From assembly GCA_013697915.1 (NCBI GenBank), contig JACCVY010000144.1, forward strand, positions 1 through 45,635: a stretch of DNA of 45,635 nt, in the 5' to 3' direction. Positions 8,641 to 16,976 of this stretch are shown piece by piece; within the stretch, counting starts at the first letter, position 1, and every line of letters starts with the position of its first letter. This DNA is from Blastocatellia bacterium (GTDB lineage Bacteria; Acidobacteriota; Blastocatellia; Pyrinomonadales; Pyrinomonadaceae). The notes under the pieces were generated by a model. It had not been told where the DNA came from. It saw only the letters and a list, made by a program, of their open reading frames with translations, and searched no databases. Both the position numbers and the translations under genes were made by a program.

Positions 8641-9017
8641 ACACTTGAGCCCCTTTGCTGCGGGGTGGTTAAGTCCCACTAGTTCAATGCCTTAATGCGG
8701 GTCGCTTTGCCTCATTTTTCACTTCTGCTCGCCTCAACCAGACGAATTACCAGGCATTGCGCTGCATTGGGTTCGCGGGCAATGCGACGCAGGCTTGAGG
8801 TCCCAAAGCGGCCTTTTTGCTGGGCTTTTTGACCTGCGAGCCACTTCAATTGACGCTCGCCAACGCTCTCCGTAAGATTAGCAGCAGCCCGCCGACTTTC
8901 AGTCCCAAGCCCTCGGGTCCGACAGTCCGAGCTGAAACCAGAAATTTCTCCTCCGGCATATTGGATACAACAGTTGAATAACTACAACGCCCACAGAGTT
9001 GTAAGGAGCACCAGGCA
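8641..9017. other. intergenic region between divergent hrcA and SprT-like gene
   Basis: Apart from the hrcA promoter at its left edge, I see no open frame with protein-like content, no RNA gene and no long palindrome. A good ribosome-binding site (AAGGAG, nine bases before the ATG) closes the region at the right. A weak promoter for the rightward gene may exist in 8960-9000 (TTGGAT, 16 bases, TACAAC). Confidence 0.4.
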
Positions 9018-9737
9018 ATGGATGAGGTGAAAAAGTTTTTTGTCGATGCTTTTCACCATCTCGGCGGTAACCGTCCGTTACCGCCCATTGACGTGCGCTT
9101 CTACCCTTACGCCGGACTTCATCACACCATCAGACTGCGCTCAGGCAGTGTCCATGTTCGACTGTCAGACATTTGCAAACCCTGCCCACCGGAAGTGATG
9201 CGGGCTCTCGCTTTTGTGCTGGTGGCCAAACTGCTTGGGAAACGGGTGCCCGCGGTCTACGAGCGCAGCTACCGCGAATATTCGCTGGCGCCGGATGTTG
9301 TGCGGTCGTCTGATATTGCCCGGAAACGTCGCGGTCGAAAAATGATTTCCAGCGCCCAGGGTACCACTTATGATCTCGACCGGATGTTTTCGAAAATAAA
9401 CCGTCGCTATTTTGATTCAGCCCTGCCTAAACCCACGATCACCTGGTCGCAGCGCCGTACGCGCAGCATCCTTGGTCATCACGATCGCGTGCATGAAACA
9501 ATTACGATAAGTAAGTCGCTCGACTCGCCGCAGGTACCCGAATGGTTCGTCGAGTACATCCTTTATCACGAGATGTTGCACATTAAGCACGCCGCAAAGA
9601 TCATCAATGGACGTCGCTACTACCATACGGCAGCATTTCGACTCGATGAAAAACGATTCTCGAAATATGACGAGGCGCAAACCTGGCTCGAGCAGGCGGC
9701 CCGCCAACGTCGCGTTCCGCGGGCGCGCGCAGCCTGA
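9018..9737 (+). CDS. SprT-like zinc metalloprotease
   Basis: A 239-residue cytoplasmic protein without signal peptide or membrane segment. The C-terminal half has a SprT-like/gluzincin pattern: DLDRMFSKINRRYFDSALPK, then TITISKSLDSP, and the zinc motif HEMLH at 184-188 with a likely third ligand at His203 (RRYYHTAAF). The SprT family includes bacterial proteins of unclear role and the eukaryotic DNA-protein crosslink protease Spartan, so a DNA-linked function is only an analogy. The N-terminal 110 residues (PPIDVRFYPYAGLHHTIRLR) are not recognised. An AAGGAG Shine-Dalgarno sequence supports the start. A terminator hairpin follows, so the gene is probably a single transcription unit. Confidence 0.8.
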   Translation: MDEVKKFFVDAFHHLGGNRPLPPIDVRFYPYAGLHHTIRLRSGSVHVRLSDICKPCPPEVMRALAFVLVAKLLGKRVPAVYERSYREYSLAPDVVRSSDIARKRRGRKMISSAQGTTYDLDRMFSKINRRYFDSALPKPTITWSQRRTRSILGHHDRVHETITISKSLDSPQVPEWFVEYILYHEMLHIKHAAKIINGRRYYHTAAFRLDEKRFSKYDEAQTWLEQAARQRRVPRARAA

Positions 9738-9798
9738 TTTCATATTGGAACCTTTTGGCTGATGAGACGTTAATGAAAACGAGGTAGGTGGGCTCCTC

Positions 9799-9852
9799 AA
9801 AAAAAGGCGGTCAAGCCGGGGTCGATTATGATTCAGGCAAGGCCGCCTTTTT
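9799..9852 (+). terminator. Rho-independent terminator after the SprT-like gene
   Basis: AAAAAGGCGG (9801-9810) pairs perfectly with CCGCCTTTTT (9843-9852), with a 32-base loop, so the stem runs straight into a T-run on the plus strand. The A-run on the other side could let it act in both directions. The rest of 9738-10042 shows no gene. Confidence 0.7.
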
Positions 9853-10042
9853 ATGCGCCTGTTTATGCGCTTGGCCACATTGCAGGATCTCGTCACCATG
9901 CAGCATTGCCGGTCTGGCACCTGATGCCTCGCTGGACAAAGCTGCTCATGCCTCGCTAGACTACGCCTTCAAATACGGCCCGATCGCTCGCCAAGCTCGC
10001 GGTTAATTAAACAACGCTTAGACGGAGAACTTAACAAAAGTT

Positions 10043-10606
10043 ATGGCTATTTCTGCAACTCAAATTCGCCGGGGAATGGTGCTTCTATTTGAAGGTGAGC
10101 CGTGCAAGGTGATGGAATTTCGCCATCACACGCCCGGAAATTTGCGCGCAATGATTCAAACGAAACTCCGAAACATCAAGACCGGTTCGTCTTTTGAACA
10201 TCGCTTTCGTTCGGTTGACACTATTGAACGCGCGGCGCTAGAACAGCATGAAATGGAGTTTATGTATTCCGACGGCTCACATCATCACTTCATCAACACA
10301 GAGAATTTCGAGCAGGTCGCTCTAAGTGGGGAAGATCTCGGTGATGCTGCCCAGTGGTTAACGCCGGGCCTGAAAATCCAGGCCGAATTTTTCGAGGGTG
10401 CGCCTATCGGAATTGATTTGCCGCCTTCGATGGAACTGACGGTTACCCGAACCGAGCCGACAATGAAGGGCGCCACAGTTTCCAACGTGAACAAACCAGC
10501 GATCCTGGAAAATGGCGTGACCGTGACCGTGCCACCGTTCGTGAACGAAGGCGACCGCATTCGCGTCGATCCCACCGAAGGTCGCTACATTGAGCGTGCC
10601 AAGTAG
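10043..10606 (+). CDS. efp: translation elongation factor P
   Basis: EF-P binds between the P and E sites of stalled ribosomes and promotes peptide-bond formation at polyproline stretches. The 187 residues cover the KOW-like domain I and two OB domains: [58 protein letters not shown], then [20 protein letters not shown]. The tip loop that in most EF-Ps carries a modified lysine (PGKG) or arginine (PGR) reads HTPGNLRAM here, putting Asn33 at the modified position. This points to an unmodified EF-P, provided the loop is aligned correctly. Downstream lipid A genes are on the same strand but are preceded by a palindrome. Confidence 0.95.
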   Translation: MAISATQIRRGMVLLFEGEPCKVMEFRHHTPGNLRAMIQTKLRNIKTGSSFEHRFRSVDTIERAALEQHEMEFMYSDGSHHHFINTENFEQVALSGEDLGDAAQWLTPGLKIQAEFFEGAPIGIDLPPSMELTVTRTEPTMKGATVSNVNKPAILENGVTVTVPPFVNEGDRIRVDPTEGRYIERAK

Positions 10607-10620
10607 TCTTGTTTGTCGCT

Positions 10621-10693
10621 GAGTAGGACAGGCGTCCGCGACCTGTCAGATTTTTGTTCAAGACAATGACAGACAAGGATGTCTATCCTACTT
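10621..10693. repeat. palindromic repeat between efp and waaA
   Basis: AGTAGGACA near 10623-10631 is opposed by TGTCTATCCTACT near 10680-10692, and inside it GACAGG...CCTGTC forms a second hairpin around GCGTCCGCGA. The ATG at 10679, the longest possible start of waaA, lies inside the right arm, which is a reason to prefer the next ATG at 10694. Confidence 0.55.
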
Positions 10694-12043
10694 ATGTACT
10701 TCATCTACAGCCTTCTGCTCGCTGTCGGTTTTCTCATCCTGCTGCCTCGCTTTCTCTACGATGCCTTCTACCACGGCAAATACGTCGCCGGATTTCGCGA
10801 ACGCCTCGGCACGCTGTCTCCAACAAATGGTCAACCACTGATTTGGATCCACTGTGTTTCCGTCGGCGAAACTCAGGCGGCGCGTCCTCTGGTACTGGAA
10901 CTCAAGAAGCAACTTCCCAATCGCCGGATCGCAATTTCAACTACGACGCTTACAGGCCAAAACCTCGCTCAAGAGATTTTTAAGAACGACGCTGAAAAGA
11001 TTTTCTATTTTCCTTTCGACTGGCGCTGGACGGTGCGCCGAACCCTCAAGGCCTTACGACCCGAAGCGGTACTAATTATGGAGACGGAGCTGTGGCCGGG
11101 CTTCTTACGCGAGTGCGAGCGCCAACAGATTCCGGTGGTCGTATTGAACGGCCGGCTGTCGGAACAATCGTTGCGGCGCTATCGCTTGTTTCGAGGTTTC
11201 ATGTCGCAGGTATTGCACGGCGTTAGTTTGGCCATCATGCAGACGGAAGCTGACGCTGCGCGCTTGCGGTCGCTGGGAATTGCGGCGGAAAAGGTTCAAG
11301 TATCCGGAAGTCTGAAATTCGACGCTGGTACATTGCCGTTGAATGAAGCCTTAACCGCGGAGTTGCGCGGGCGCTTCAACCTAACTCCCGATTCATCATT
11401 GATCCTTGCAGCCAGCACTCATGCGCCGGAGGAAAAAATTGTCATTGAAGCTTTCAAGCGGTTGATAGCCCAAGCGGCGCCGACGGCGCGGCTGATGATC
11501 GCGCCGCGCCATCCTGAGCGGTTTGCCGAAGTAGCTGCACTCCTGGCTGCGTCAAATCTTTCATGGGCTCGCAGAAGTGCGCCGCAACAAGCAACTGACC
11601 GCGCTGCGAGACTAGTCCTGCTCGACACGATCGGCGAACTGCAATCAGTTTATTCACTGGCAGCGGTTGTCTTTGTCGGCGGCAGCATTGCGAAGACTGG
11701 TGGGCACAACATCATCGAGCCGGCTGCGGTGGGCGCCTGTATTCTGACCGGCGCGCACACTTACAATTTTCGGGAAATCGTTGAAGAATTCGTTCGCGCC
11801 CAGGCGATTATTCAGCTGCCGGCGATGCCTGATCCGGACACCACGCTGGAGCTGGAGACATTGTTTACCTCCTTGCTGACGGACCGCGATCAGAGAAGAA
11901 TGCTTGGCGAGCGCGCCAAACAACTCGTCAATCAAAACCGTGGCGCCACCGAACGAACTATGGAATCGCTGAAGCAGCTGTTGGCCAGTCCACTTGCGCC
12001 TGCGGACACTGCCACACTTCATCACAAACCAGCGAGAACCTGA
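10694..12043 (+). CDS. waaA: 3-deoxy-D-manno-octulosonic acid (Kdo) transferase WaaA
   Basis: WaaA adds Kdo from CMP-Kdo to lipid IVA on the inner face of the cytoplasmic membrane, the first step of the LPS core. The protein of about 449 residues has an N-terminal membrane anchor (YFIYSLLLAVGFLILLP), then WIHCVSVGETQAARPLV with the catalytic glutamate of the SVGE motif, ISTTTLTGQNLAQEIF, METELWPGFLRECERQQIP, and in the C-terminal Rossmann domain APRHPERF and VGGSIAKTGGHNIIEPAAVG, which binds CMP. Starting at 10694 matches the usual family N terminus; the ATG at 10679 lies within a palindromic repeat. Its stop overlaps the start of lpxK (TGATG), so the two are translationally coupled. Confidence 0.93.
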   Translation: MYFIYSLLLAVGFLILLPRFLYDAFYHGKYVAGFRERLGTLSPTNGQPLIWIHCVSVGETQAARPLVLELKKQLPNRRIAISTTTLTGQNLAQEIFKNDAEKIFYFPFDWRWTVRRTLKALRPEAVLIMETELWPGFLRECERQQIPVVVLNGRLSEQSLRRYRLFRGFMSQVLHGVSLAIMQTEADAARLRSLGIAAEKVQVSGSLKFDAGTLPLNEALTAELRGRFNLTPDSSLILAASTHAPEEKIVIEAFKRLIAQAAPTARLMIAPRHPERFAEVAALLAASNLSWARRSAPQQATDRAARLVLLDTIGELQSVYSLAAVVFVGGSIAKTGGHNIIEPAAVGACILTGAHTYNFREIVEEFVRAQAIIQLPAMPDPDTTLELETLFTSLLTDRDQRRMLGERAKQLVNQNRGATERTMESLKQLLASPLAPADTATLHHKPART

Positions 12044-13095
12044 TGAAACCCGCAAACTCTCTCATACTGCCACCGTTCAGCGTGCTTTACAGTCTGGCGA
12101 CGCGGCTGCGGCTCGCGGCTTATCGCCGGCATCTGCTTTCCGTTTCCAAACTTGACCTAGCAGTGATCAGCGTTGGCAACATCACAACCGGTGGCACGGG
12201 TAAAACTCCGCTGGTGGAATGGGTCTGCCGCGTGCTTGCGGAAGAAGGCAAGCGAGTTTGCGTGCTGACGCGCGGTTATCGACGACAAAATCCCAATGAA
12301 CAGGTTGTGGTTAGCGACGGTAACAAGATTCTCGCGGATGTCACGACGGCGGGCGACGAACCGCTGCTGCTGGCCAGAAACTTATTAAGAGTCGCGGCCG
12401 TTGTTTGTAACTCAAATCGAACTGAGGCGGGCCGCTGGGCAATCAACAATCTGCAATCCGAAGCTTTTGTTTTGGACGATGGGTTTCAGCACTTACAGCT
12501 TGCTCGCGATCTGAACATCGTGACAATCGATGCGACAAATCCCTGGGGCGGAGGCATGCTTCCATCGGGTCATTTGCGAGAACCGCTCAGTGGCTTGGCG
12601 CGCGCCGATTGCATCGTCCTCACAAGAACTGACGAACAGATGGGACTGGAACCGATCACCGCCACACTACAAAGAATTGTTGGGCGAACTCCGATTTTTC
12701 GTTCACGTATGCGCACTTCCGGATTGCGCCGGCTAGGCGGCGAGACTCTCGATCAAGTTTCCTCAATTCAGAAGCCGGTCGCTGCATTTTGTGGGGTTGG
12801 CAATCCGGAATCTTTCTTCAGTCACTTGCGACGTGAGGGATATGAATTAGCGGTCGCGCGCGCTTTTCCGGATCACTACAACTATCATCAAGTTGATGTG
12901 GATCGAATTGTGGCCGAGGCCAGAGGAAAAGGCGCTGCCAGCATTCTCACCACCGCGAAGGACGCAGTAAAACTCTCGTCACTTCACTTTGAACTTCCCT
13001 GCTACGTGCTGGAAATCAAAATCGCAATCGAAGACGAAACTCACCTTATTCAGATGATTCGAAGTCAACTGAACCAGCGCATCGCAAACCACTGA
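12043..13095 (+). CDS. lpxK: tetraacyldisaccharide 4'-kinase LpxK
   Basis: LpxK phosphorylates the 4' position of the tetraacyldisaccharide 1-phosphate to make lipid IVA, the substrate of the WaaA encoded just upstream. The 350-residue protein starts with a short amphipathic/membrane-associated N terminus (VLYSLATRLRLAAYRRHLL), followed by the P-loop in SVGNITTGGTGKTPLVEW, the catalytic region LTRGYRR and DEPLLLARNL, and the family motif VLDDGFQHLQLARDLNIV. The C-terminal domain carries AFCGVGNPESFF and FPDHYNYHQ, also typical. The ATG overlaps the waaA stop by one base. A strong GC hairpin lies after the stop where it meets the convergent kinase gene. Confidence 0.95.
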   Translation: MKPANSLILPPFSVLYSLATRLRLAAYRRHLLSVSKLDLAVISVGNITTGGTGKTPLVEWVCRVLAEEGKRVCVLTRGYRRQNPNEQVVVSDGNKILADVTTAGDEPLLLARNLLRVAAVVCNSNRTEAGRWAINNLQSEAFVLDDGFQHLQLARDLNIVTIDATNPWGGGMLPSGHLREPLSGLARADCIVLTRTDEQMGLEPITATLQRIVGRTPIFRSRMRTSGLRRLGGETLDQVSSIQKPVAAFCGVGNPESFFSHLRREGYELAVARAFPDHYNYHQVDVDRIVAEARGKGAASILTTAKDAVKLSSLHFELPCYVLEIKIAIEDETHLIQMIRSQLNQRIANH

Positions 13096-13102
13096 CCGGG
13101 GT

Positions 13103-13127
13103 CCCCACGCGGGCAGCCCGCGTGGGG
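13103..13127. terminator. GC-rich hairpin between convergent lpxK and kinase genes
   Basis: CCCCACGCGGGC and GCCCGCGTGGGG are perfect 12-base arms around a single central A. No T-run follows on either strand, so intrinsic termination is uncertain, but the site between two gene ends suggests a transcript-end or RNA-stabilising role. Confidence 0.5.
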
Positions 13128-13136
13128 TGGCGGTGT

Positions 13137-14705
13137 CTAGTTAGGCGGGTTTATTTCCGGGGTTGACGGCGGTGAATTGCTCGGCGGCGGCAGCGTTGGT
13201 TTCGGCGTCGGCAATTTGGGCGTCGGCGGAGGCGGTGCAGCTTCGTCTATTGATTGCGTCGGCGCCGGCAAGGCCGGGTTCCTGCGACTATTGGAGTTGT
13301 CATTAGCGTTGTCGTTGATATTTGGTTCAACTCCGGTCGCATCACCTGGAATTGCAACGGGTGATGGAGACGCAGCCTTGTTGGCGTTCACATTCGTTGC
13401 CCCACCGGCGGGTATTCCCGATTCAGCTTGACCGGTTGGCGGTTGAGCCGGTTCGACCGGCTGGCCATTTGGATCCGCAGATAATGTCGAATTAGGTTGC
13501 GCTTCAGTTGTTGATGTAGGCGACCGGCGTGTAAAAGCGTAGATGGCCGCAAAGATCACAAGCAGCCCAATTATCGACGGGATTAAAATTTTCCAGGGAT
13601 TGAAATTCGCTGCCGGGGAAGCTTCATAAGGCAAAGACGGCTTAGGCATTGGCGTCGTAATGCGCTTGCGCACCACTGTTTCTTCGTCCTTGTCATTGTC
13701 AACGAGTCCACCCGAACCGGTCGGTATCACCAAAGGTTTGCTGTTTGGTCGTGCCGCAACCGGCTCCATGCCGGCGGCAATCGTCAGGTCATCAATCAAT
13801 TTAGCCGCTGAGTCATATCGATCGTGCGGCAGCTTTTCCAATGCCCGTGCGACTACCTGCGCGACTGCCGGCGGCACGTCGGTTCGTTCATTAAGAATGG
13901 ATGGCGCGGGTTGCTGCATTTGCTTGAGCATGATCTCGGTGGGCGAGCCGCCGGTGAACGGCACGTGGCCCACCAGCATTTCATAAATGATCACACCAAG
14001 CGAATAGATGTCTGAACGCGCGTCGATGTCCGGCGCTTGTGAGCATTGCTCGGGGGACATGTACTGCGGCGTGCCGATAACCAAATCGGGCGCAGTCAGA
14101 CCAGGATCGTATTCGCCTTCTCGCTCCTTGATCTTCGCAATGCCAAAATCCAGCACTTGAGCGTAGTCAGCATTCATCGTGTTAAGCAACATTATGTTGT
14201 CACTCTTGAGATCACGATGCACCACACCCTGCGCATGAGCCGCGTCCAGCGCGCCTCCAACTTGCTTAATGATCTCGACAACGCGCTCGAGGGGCATTGG
14301 TCCTTCCTGGCGAATGATGTCCTTGAGGGTTTGACCATCAATGTATTCCATCACCAGAAAGACAATGCCGTTTTCGTCTTCGCCGAAATCAGTGACACTT
14401 AACGCATGCGGGTGAGAAATCTTGGAGGCAGCGCGTGCTTCGCGAGAGAAGCGCGCTACAATTTTTTCATCGGCAGCCAGCGAAGGACGCAGCACCTTGA
14501 TGGCAACTGTCTTGTCCATCAGCACGTGGGTCCCTTTGTAAACGGTTCCCATGCCACCTTCGCTCAGTCGTTCGTCAATACGGTATTTCCCGGCGAGGGT
14601 TTGCCCGAGTAAAGAATCATCCGTTTTCTCGAGCGCGATACCATCCGACGGACACAACGTGGTCGTGTCAGGATATTCTGCGCCACACTTCGGACAAGCT
14701 TTCAT
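13137..14705 (-). CDS. membrane serine/threonine protein kinase with zinc ribbon
   Basis: A Hanks-type (PknB-like) kinase of 522 residues. It starts with a zinc-ribbon CPKCGAEYPDTTTLCPSDG (Cys4, 7, 18). The kinase domain follows at about 38-300: glycine loop LSEGGMGTVYKG, AIKVLR with the ATP-binding lysine, VVHRDLKSDN with the catalytic aspartate, VLDFGIAKI, and GTPQYMSPEQ. All key residues are intact, so it should be active. A single membrane segment (ILIPSIIGLLVIFAAIYAF, about 372-390) separates the cytoplasmic kinase from an extracytoplasmic tail of about 130 residues made of P, T, N, S and A with no PASTA or other sensor domain, probably disordered. The gene stands alone, so its targets cannot be inferred. 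Confidence 0.92.
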   Translation of the reverse strand: MKACPKCGAEYPDTTTLCPSDGIALEKTDDSLLGQTLAGKYRIDERLSEGGMGTVYKGTHVLMDKTVAIKVLRPSLAADEKIVARFSREARAASKISHPHALSVTDFGEDENGIVFLVMEYIDGQTLKDIIRQEGPMPLERVVEIIKQVGGALDAAHAQGVVHRDLKSDNIMLLNTMNADYAQVLDFGIAKIKEREGEYDPGLTAPDLVIGTPQYMSPEQCSQAPDIDARSDIYSLGVIIYEMLVGHVPFTGGSPTEIMLKQMQQPAPSILNERTDVPPAVAQVVARALEKLPHDRYDSAAKLIDDLTIAAGMEPVAARPNSKPLVIPTGSGGLVDNDKDEETVVRKRITTPMPKPSLPYEASPAANFNPWKILIPSIIGLLVIFAAIYAFTRRSPTSTTEAQPNSTLSADPNGQPVEPAQPPTGQAESGIPAGGATNVNANKAASPSPVAIPGDATGVEPNINDNANDNSNSRRNPALPAPTQSIDEAAPPPPTPKLPTPKPTLPPPSNSPPSTPEINPPN

Positions 14706-14828
14706 CGAACGTTAATATCCTCGCTAAATTTTCCTATCGGGAGATGAAGTCAGACTATCACATCGCGTGAGAACGCAGCAAAGACACACTCAAACCAGCA
14801 TACTGTTTGTGATTTTGGTTACGTGAGC

Positions 14829-14867
14829 CAAAAAACATGCGAGCGCAGGCGAAAAACCTGCGCTCGC
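14829..14867 (-). terminator. Rho-independent terminator after atpE
   Basis: GCGAGCGCAGG (14839-14849) and CCTGCGCTCGC (14857-14867) form an 11-base stem with a 7-base loop. On the minus strand the hairpin is followed within three bases by TTTTTT (complement of 14830-14835). It would end the transcript of the radical SAM-atpZ-atpI-atpB-atpE unit, which fits the absence of atpF downstream. Confidence 0.7.
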
Positions 14868-14886
14868 AATTGTGGCTTGTTTCAAT

Positions 14887-14904
14887 CACAGACTGAAGTC
14901 TGTG
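14887..14904. repeat. CACAGACT/AGTCTGTG palindrome, copy 1
   Basis: CACAGACTGAAGTCTGTG, an 8-base stem followed by TTACTTCT, just after the atpE stop codon. Larger double copies of this family occur at 18315-18365 and 32035-32098, also at gene edges. Confidence 0.6.
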
Positions 14905-14914
14905 TTACTTCTGA

Positions 14915-15229
14915 CTAGGTCTTGATGAACACAATGACCAGCGCAAACAGAACCAGCGATTCGATCAGCGCCAGGCCCAGAATCATCATGGTCTGAATAC
15001 GACCGGCTGCACCGGGGTTGCGCGCCGCGCCTTCGCAAGCCGCCGCGCCGATTCGTGATTGACCGATGGCGCCACCAAACACAGCGATAGCAAAGCCAAT
15101 GCCCGCGGCAAGGGCTTTCAAGCCGACATTATTATCGACCGGAGCCGCGGTGCCGGTTTGCGCAAAGACGGACATCGCACTCATCAATATCCCGACCACA
15201 GCAAATAGCAATAAATTGAGTTTTCTCAT
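14915..15229 (-). CDS. atpE: ATP synthase F0 subunit c
   Basis: Subunit c forms the rotor ring that carries ions through F0. The 104-residue protein is longer than the usual 70-90 because of an N-terminal leader that looks like a signal peptide (MRKLNLLLFAVVGILMSAMS, VFA-QTG). Two membrane helices follow: the first with GGAIGQSRIGAAACEG, the polar loop GAARNPGAAGRIQT containing the conserved R-N/Q-P, and the second with LGLALIESLVLFALV, where Glu90 is the ion-binding carboxylate. Gln57 and Ser91 match positions used for Na+ coordination in sodium rings, but the usual tyrosine position is Phe95, so ion choice is open. AGGAG lies nine bases before the ATG. atpB is 248 bases upstream, and a terminator follows. 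Confidence 0.94.
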   Translation of the reverse strand: MRKLNLLLFAVVGILMSAMSVFAQTGTAAPVDNNVGLKALAAGIGFAIAVFGGAIGQSRIGAAACEGAARNPGAAGRIQTMMILGLALIESLVLFALVIVFIKT

Positions 15230-15477
15230 CTTCAGTTTCTCCTGAATTCTTCGTTAGATCACGAACGCGATAGTCGCTTCTAAGACCTGCTGAGCTTTTA
15301 TGATTTCGCCGGCTTCCGGTATCCACCGCCCCTCGAACAACGGCGCTCCTGCGAAGCAGACCCGATAAAATGTATTACTGCCAGCGGCCTTTCACTTTGC
15401 GACAATCAACGTGCGTGGTGAACTGCGAATCAACGTGTGCGAACGCGCCTGTCCGCATCGCTCGAAGACGCGTGTAG

Positions 15478-16404
15478 TTATGAAGCCAACGCCATTTCTT
15501 CCGCTTGCCCTGCGTCGATTGCGTGATCATGCTCTATGTGCTCGTCATGTTTTTCATGCGGGGCGTGCGACACTTCGCTTAAATAAAGCTGCGAAAGCAG
15601 GACAAAGACAAAGGTCTGAATAAAGGCAACAAAGACCCCCAGCGGCATCAGGAACACTGGAATCACCCAGTGCGTGACTGACGGATAGAGTCCAGCCACG
15701 GTGCTTGAGACTTTTTCATCGGCAAACATGTTTCCGAAAAGACGTATGCCAAGCGAGAAGGGCCGGATGAAGTTACTTATTAATTCAATCGGGAAAATCA
15801 GCCAGGAGATCCACCACACCGGGCCGGCAAGATGTTTCAGGTGACCCAGCAGTCCATTTTCCTTGATGCCGATATAGTTGTAGTAAAGGAATGAAGAAAT
15901 GCCCAATGCGAATGTCACGCTGGTCGCGGCTGTTGGTGACATGAACAGAGGAAACAAACCCATCAGGTTTGAAACCAGGATCAGGACGGCGAACGTCATG
16001 ACGACAGGAAAATATTTCAAGCCGTGTGGGCCAATGATATCTTCAAGCATACCGCGAACTGCAAGCACGCCCAGCTCGAGCGTTTGTTGCCCGGGACCAG
16101 GTTCCTCTTCTGAAAGTTGCCCTTTCAAAATCCATATAATCGCCACACTCAGCAGGCAGGCGATGACAAACATCACCGTGTACCAGGGGATCGCATTTTC
16201 CGGAGTGTATGAACCAAACACCGCTTCCGGCGTGGTGCCAAATTTGGCAAAGAACCTAGTCCAGAGTGGGTAGGTGTAGTTCATCTCAAAGCGGTATGCC
16301 CACTCGCCGAAGTAGTGATTCACAAACTCCACGATTATGGGTGTGTGTTCCGCTGACTGCTCAGCCTGTTCCGCGCCCGCGGCCGCCGCTTCCAACAACA
16401 TCAA
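15478..16404 (-). CDS. atpB: ATP synthase F0 subunit a
   Basis: Subunit a provides the two half-channels for ions next to the c ring. The protein has 308 residues and several membrane helices; the essential stator arginine is in NFIRPFSLGIRLFGNMFADE, followed by the last helix VFVAFIQTFVFVLLSQLYLS, both hallmarks of the family. The N-terminal 60 residues before the first helix are long, and the C terminus carries an unusual tail rich in histidine and acidic residues (HEKHDEHIEHDHAID) of unknown role. Its ATG overlaps the stop of the upstream atpI gene by four bases, showing co-translation. The next gene is atpE; atpF, atpH and the F1 genes are absent from the window. Confidence 0.95.
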   Translation of the reverse strand: MMLLEAAAAGAEQAEQSAEHTPIIVEFVNHYFGEWAYRFEMNYTYPLWTRFFAKFGTTPEAVFGSYTPENAIPWYTVMFVIACLLSVAIIWILKGQLSEEEPGPGQQTLELGVLAVRGMLEDIIGPHGLKYFPVVMTFAVLILVSNLMGLFPLFMSPTAATSVTFALGISSFLYYNYIGIKENGLLGHLKHLAGPVWWISWLIFPIELISNFIRPFSLGIRLFGNMFADEKVSSTVAGLYPSVTHWVIPVFLMPLGVFVAFIQTFVFVLLSQLYLSEVSHAPHEKHDEHIEHDHAIDAGQAEEMALAS

Positions 16405-16835
16405 ATGATTTCCTCTCGGTGAATGATTGCGAAGTAAAATTCTCTAAACGCCTCGGCAAAGAGAGCGACAACAAAACTGCAAAGGCCCGCGATCAGGGCC
16501 GGCGTGGATGCAACTCCGAACTTGTATGCCAGCAATATCACTGACCCAATAAGCGCATATCTCAGGACGTACTGGACCAGACTCAATCGCGGCTTCTGTC
16601 CGTCAACCAGAACGCTGAACGCTGCGGTGGTCGAGGTTATCAGCCAATAGTGGTTGACCAAAGACAGCAGCCCGCCCAATAACAATCCCGTGCTCACACG
16701 CCATGGCGCGAAAAGCAGGCTCGCGCTGACCGCGAGGATAACCACCACGATCATGCTGCGAAAAATTCGCCGGTTGGTAGCGTCGCCACTTGCGGAAAGC
16801 AATGCCGCACCCTCTTTGTTGCCGGTTTCATTCAT
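16401..16835 (-). CDS. atpI: ATP synthase subunit I-like membrane protein
   Basis: A small protein with four predicted membrane helices (SMIVVVILAVSASLLFAPW; STGLLLGGLLSLVNHYWLI; LRYALIGSVILLAYKFG; PALIAGLCSFVVALFAEAF). Both size and place, directly before atpB with a four-base overlap, match the ATP synthase I family, whose members help assemble the c ring or F0. I chose the ATG at 16835; a TTG two codons earlier is the alternative. No ribosome-binding site is evident for either. A palindromic repeat at 16904-16959 separates it from the upstream atpZ. Sequence conservation in this family is low, so the call leans on topology and context. Confidence 0.82.
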   Translation of the reverse strand: MNETGNKEGAALLSASGDATNRRIFRSMIVVVILAVSASLLFAPWRVSTGLLLGGLLSLVNHYWLITSTTAAFSVLVDGQKPRLSLVQYVLRYALIGSVILLAYKFGVASTPALIAGLCSFVVALFAEAFREFYFAIIHREEII

Positions 16836-16903
16836 TAGCAAAGCTGGGGATTTTACACAGGAAATCGTCTGGTTGTCGAGGTAAGCTGCAGCAGTTAGTT
16901 TGA

Positions 16904-16959
16904 TGTCCGATAAGCTTTAGCTTGTCGTAACGCCGCGACAAACTAAAGTTTATCGGACA
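16904..16959. repeat. TGTCCGATAA/TTATCGGACA palindrome, copy 2
   Basis: TGTCCGATAAGCTTTAGCTTGTCG is opposed by CGACAAACTAAAGTTTATCGGACA, with a short loop TAACGCCG. It sits between atpZ and atpI inside an apparent operon. The same palindrome is at 35594-35661, and a worn copy is at 1796-1845. Confidence 0.75.
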
Positions 16960-16976
16960 TAACTGACGGATTTGCT

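Noticed and set aside
9417-9920. 167-codon minus-strand frame opposite the SprT-like gene
   Set aside because: It covers the HEMLH region in antisense and runs through the terminator at 9799-9852.
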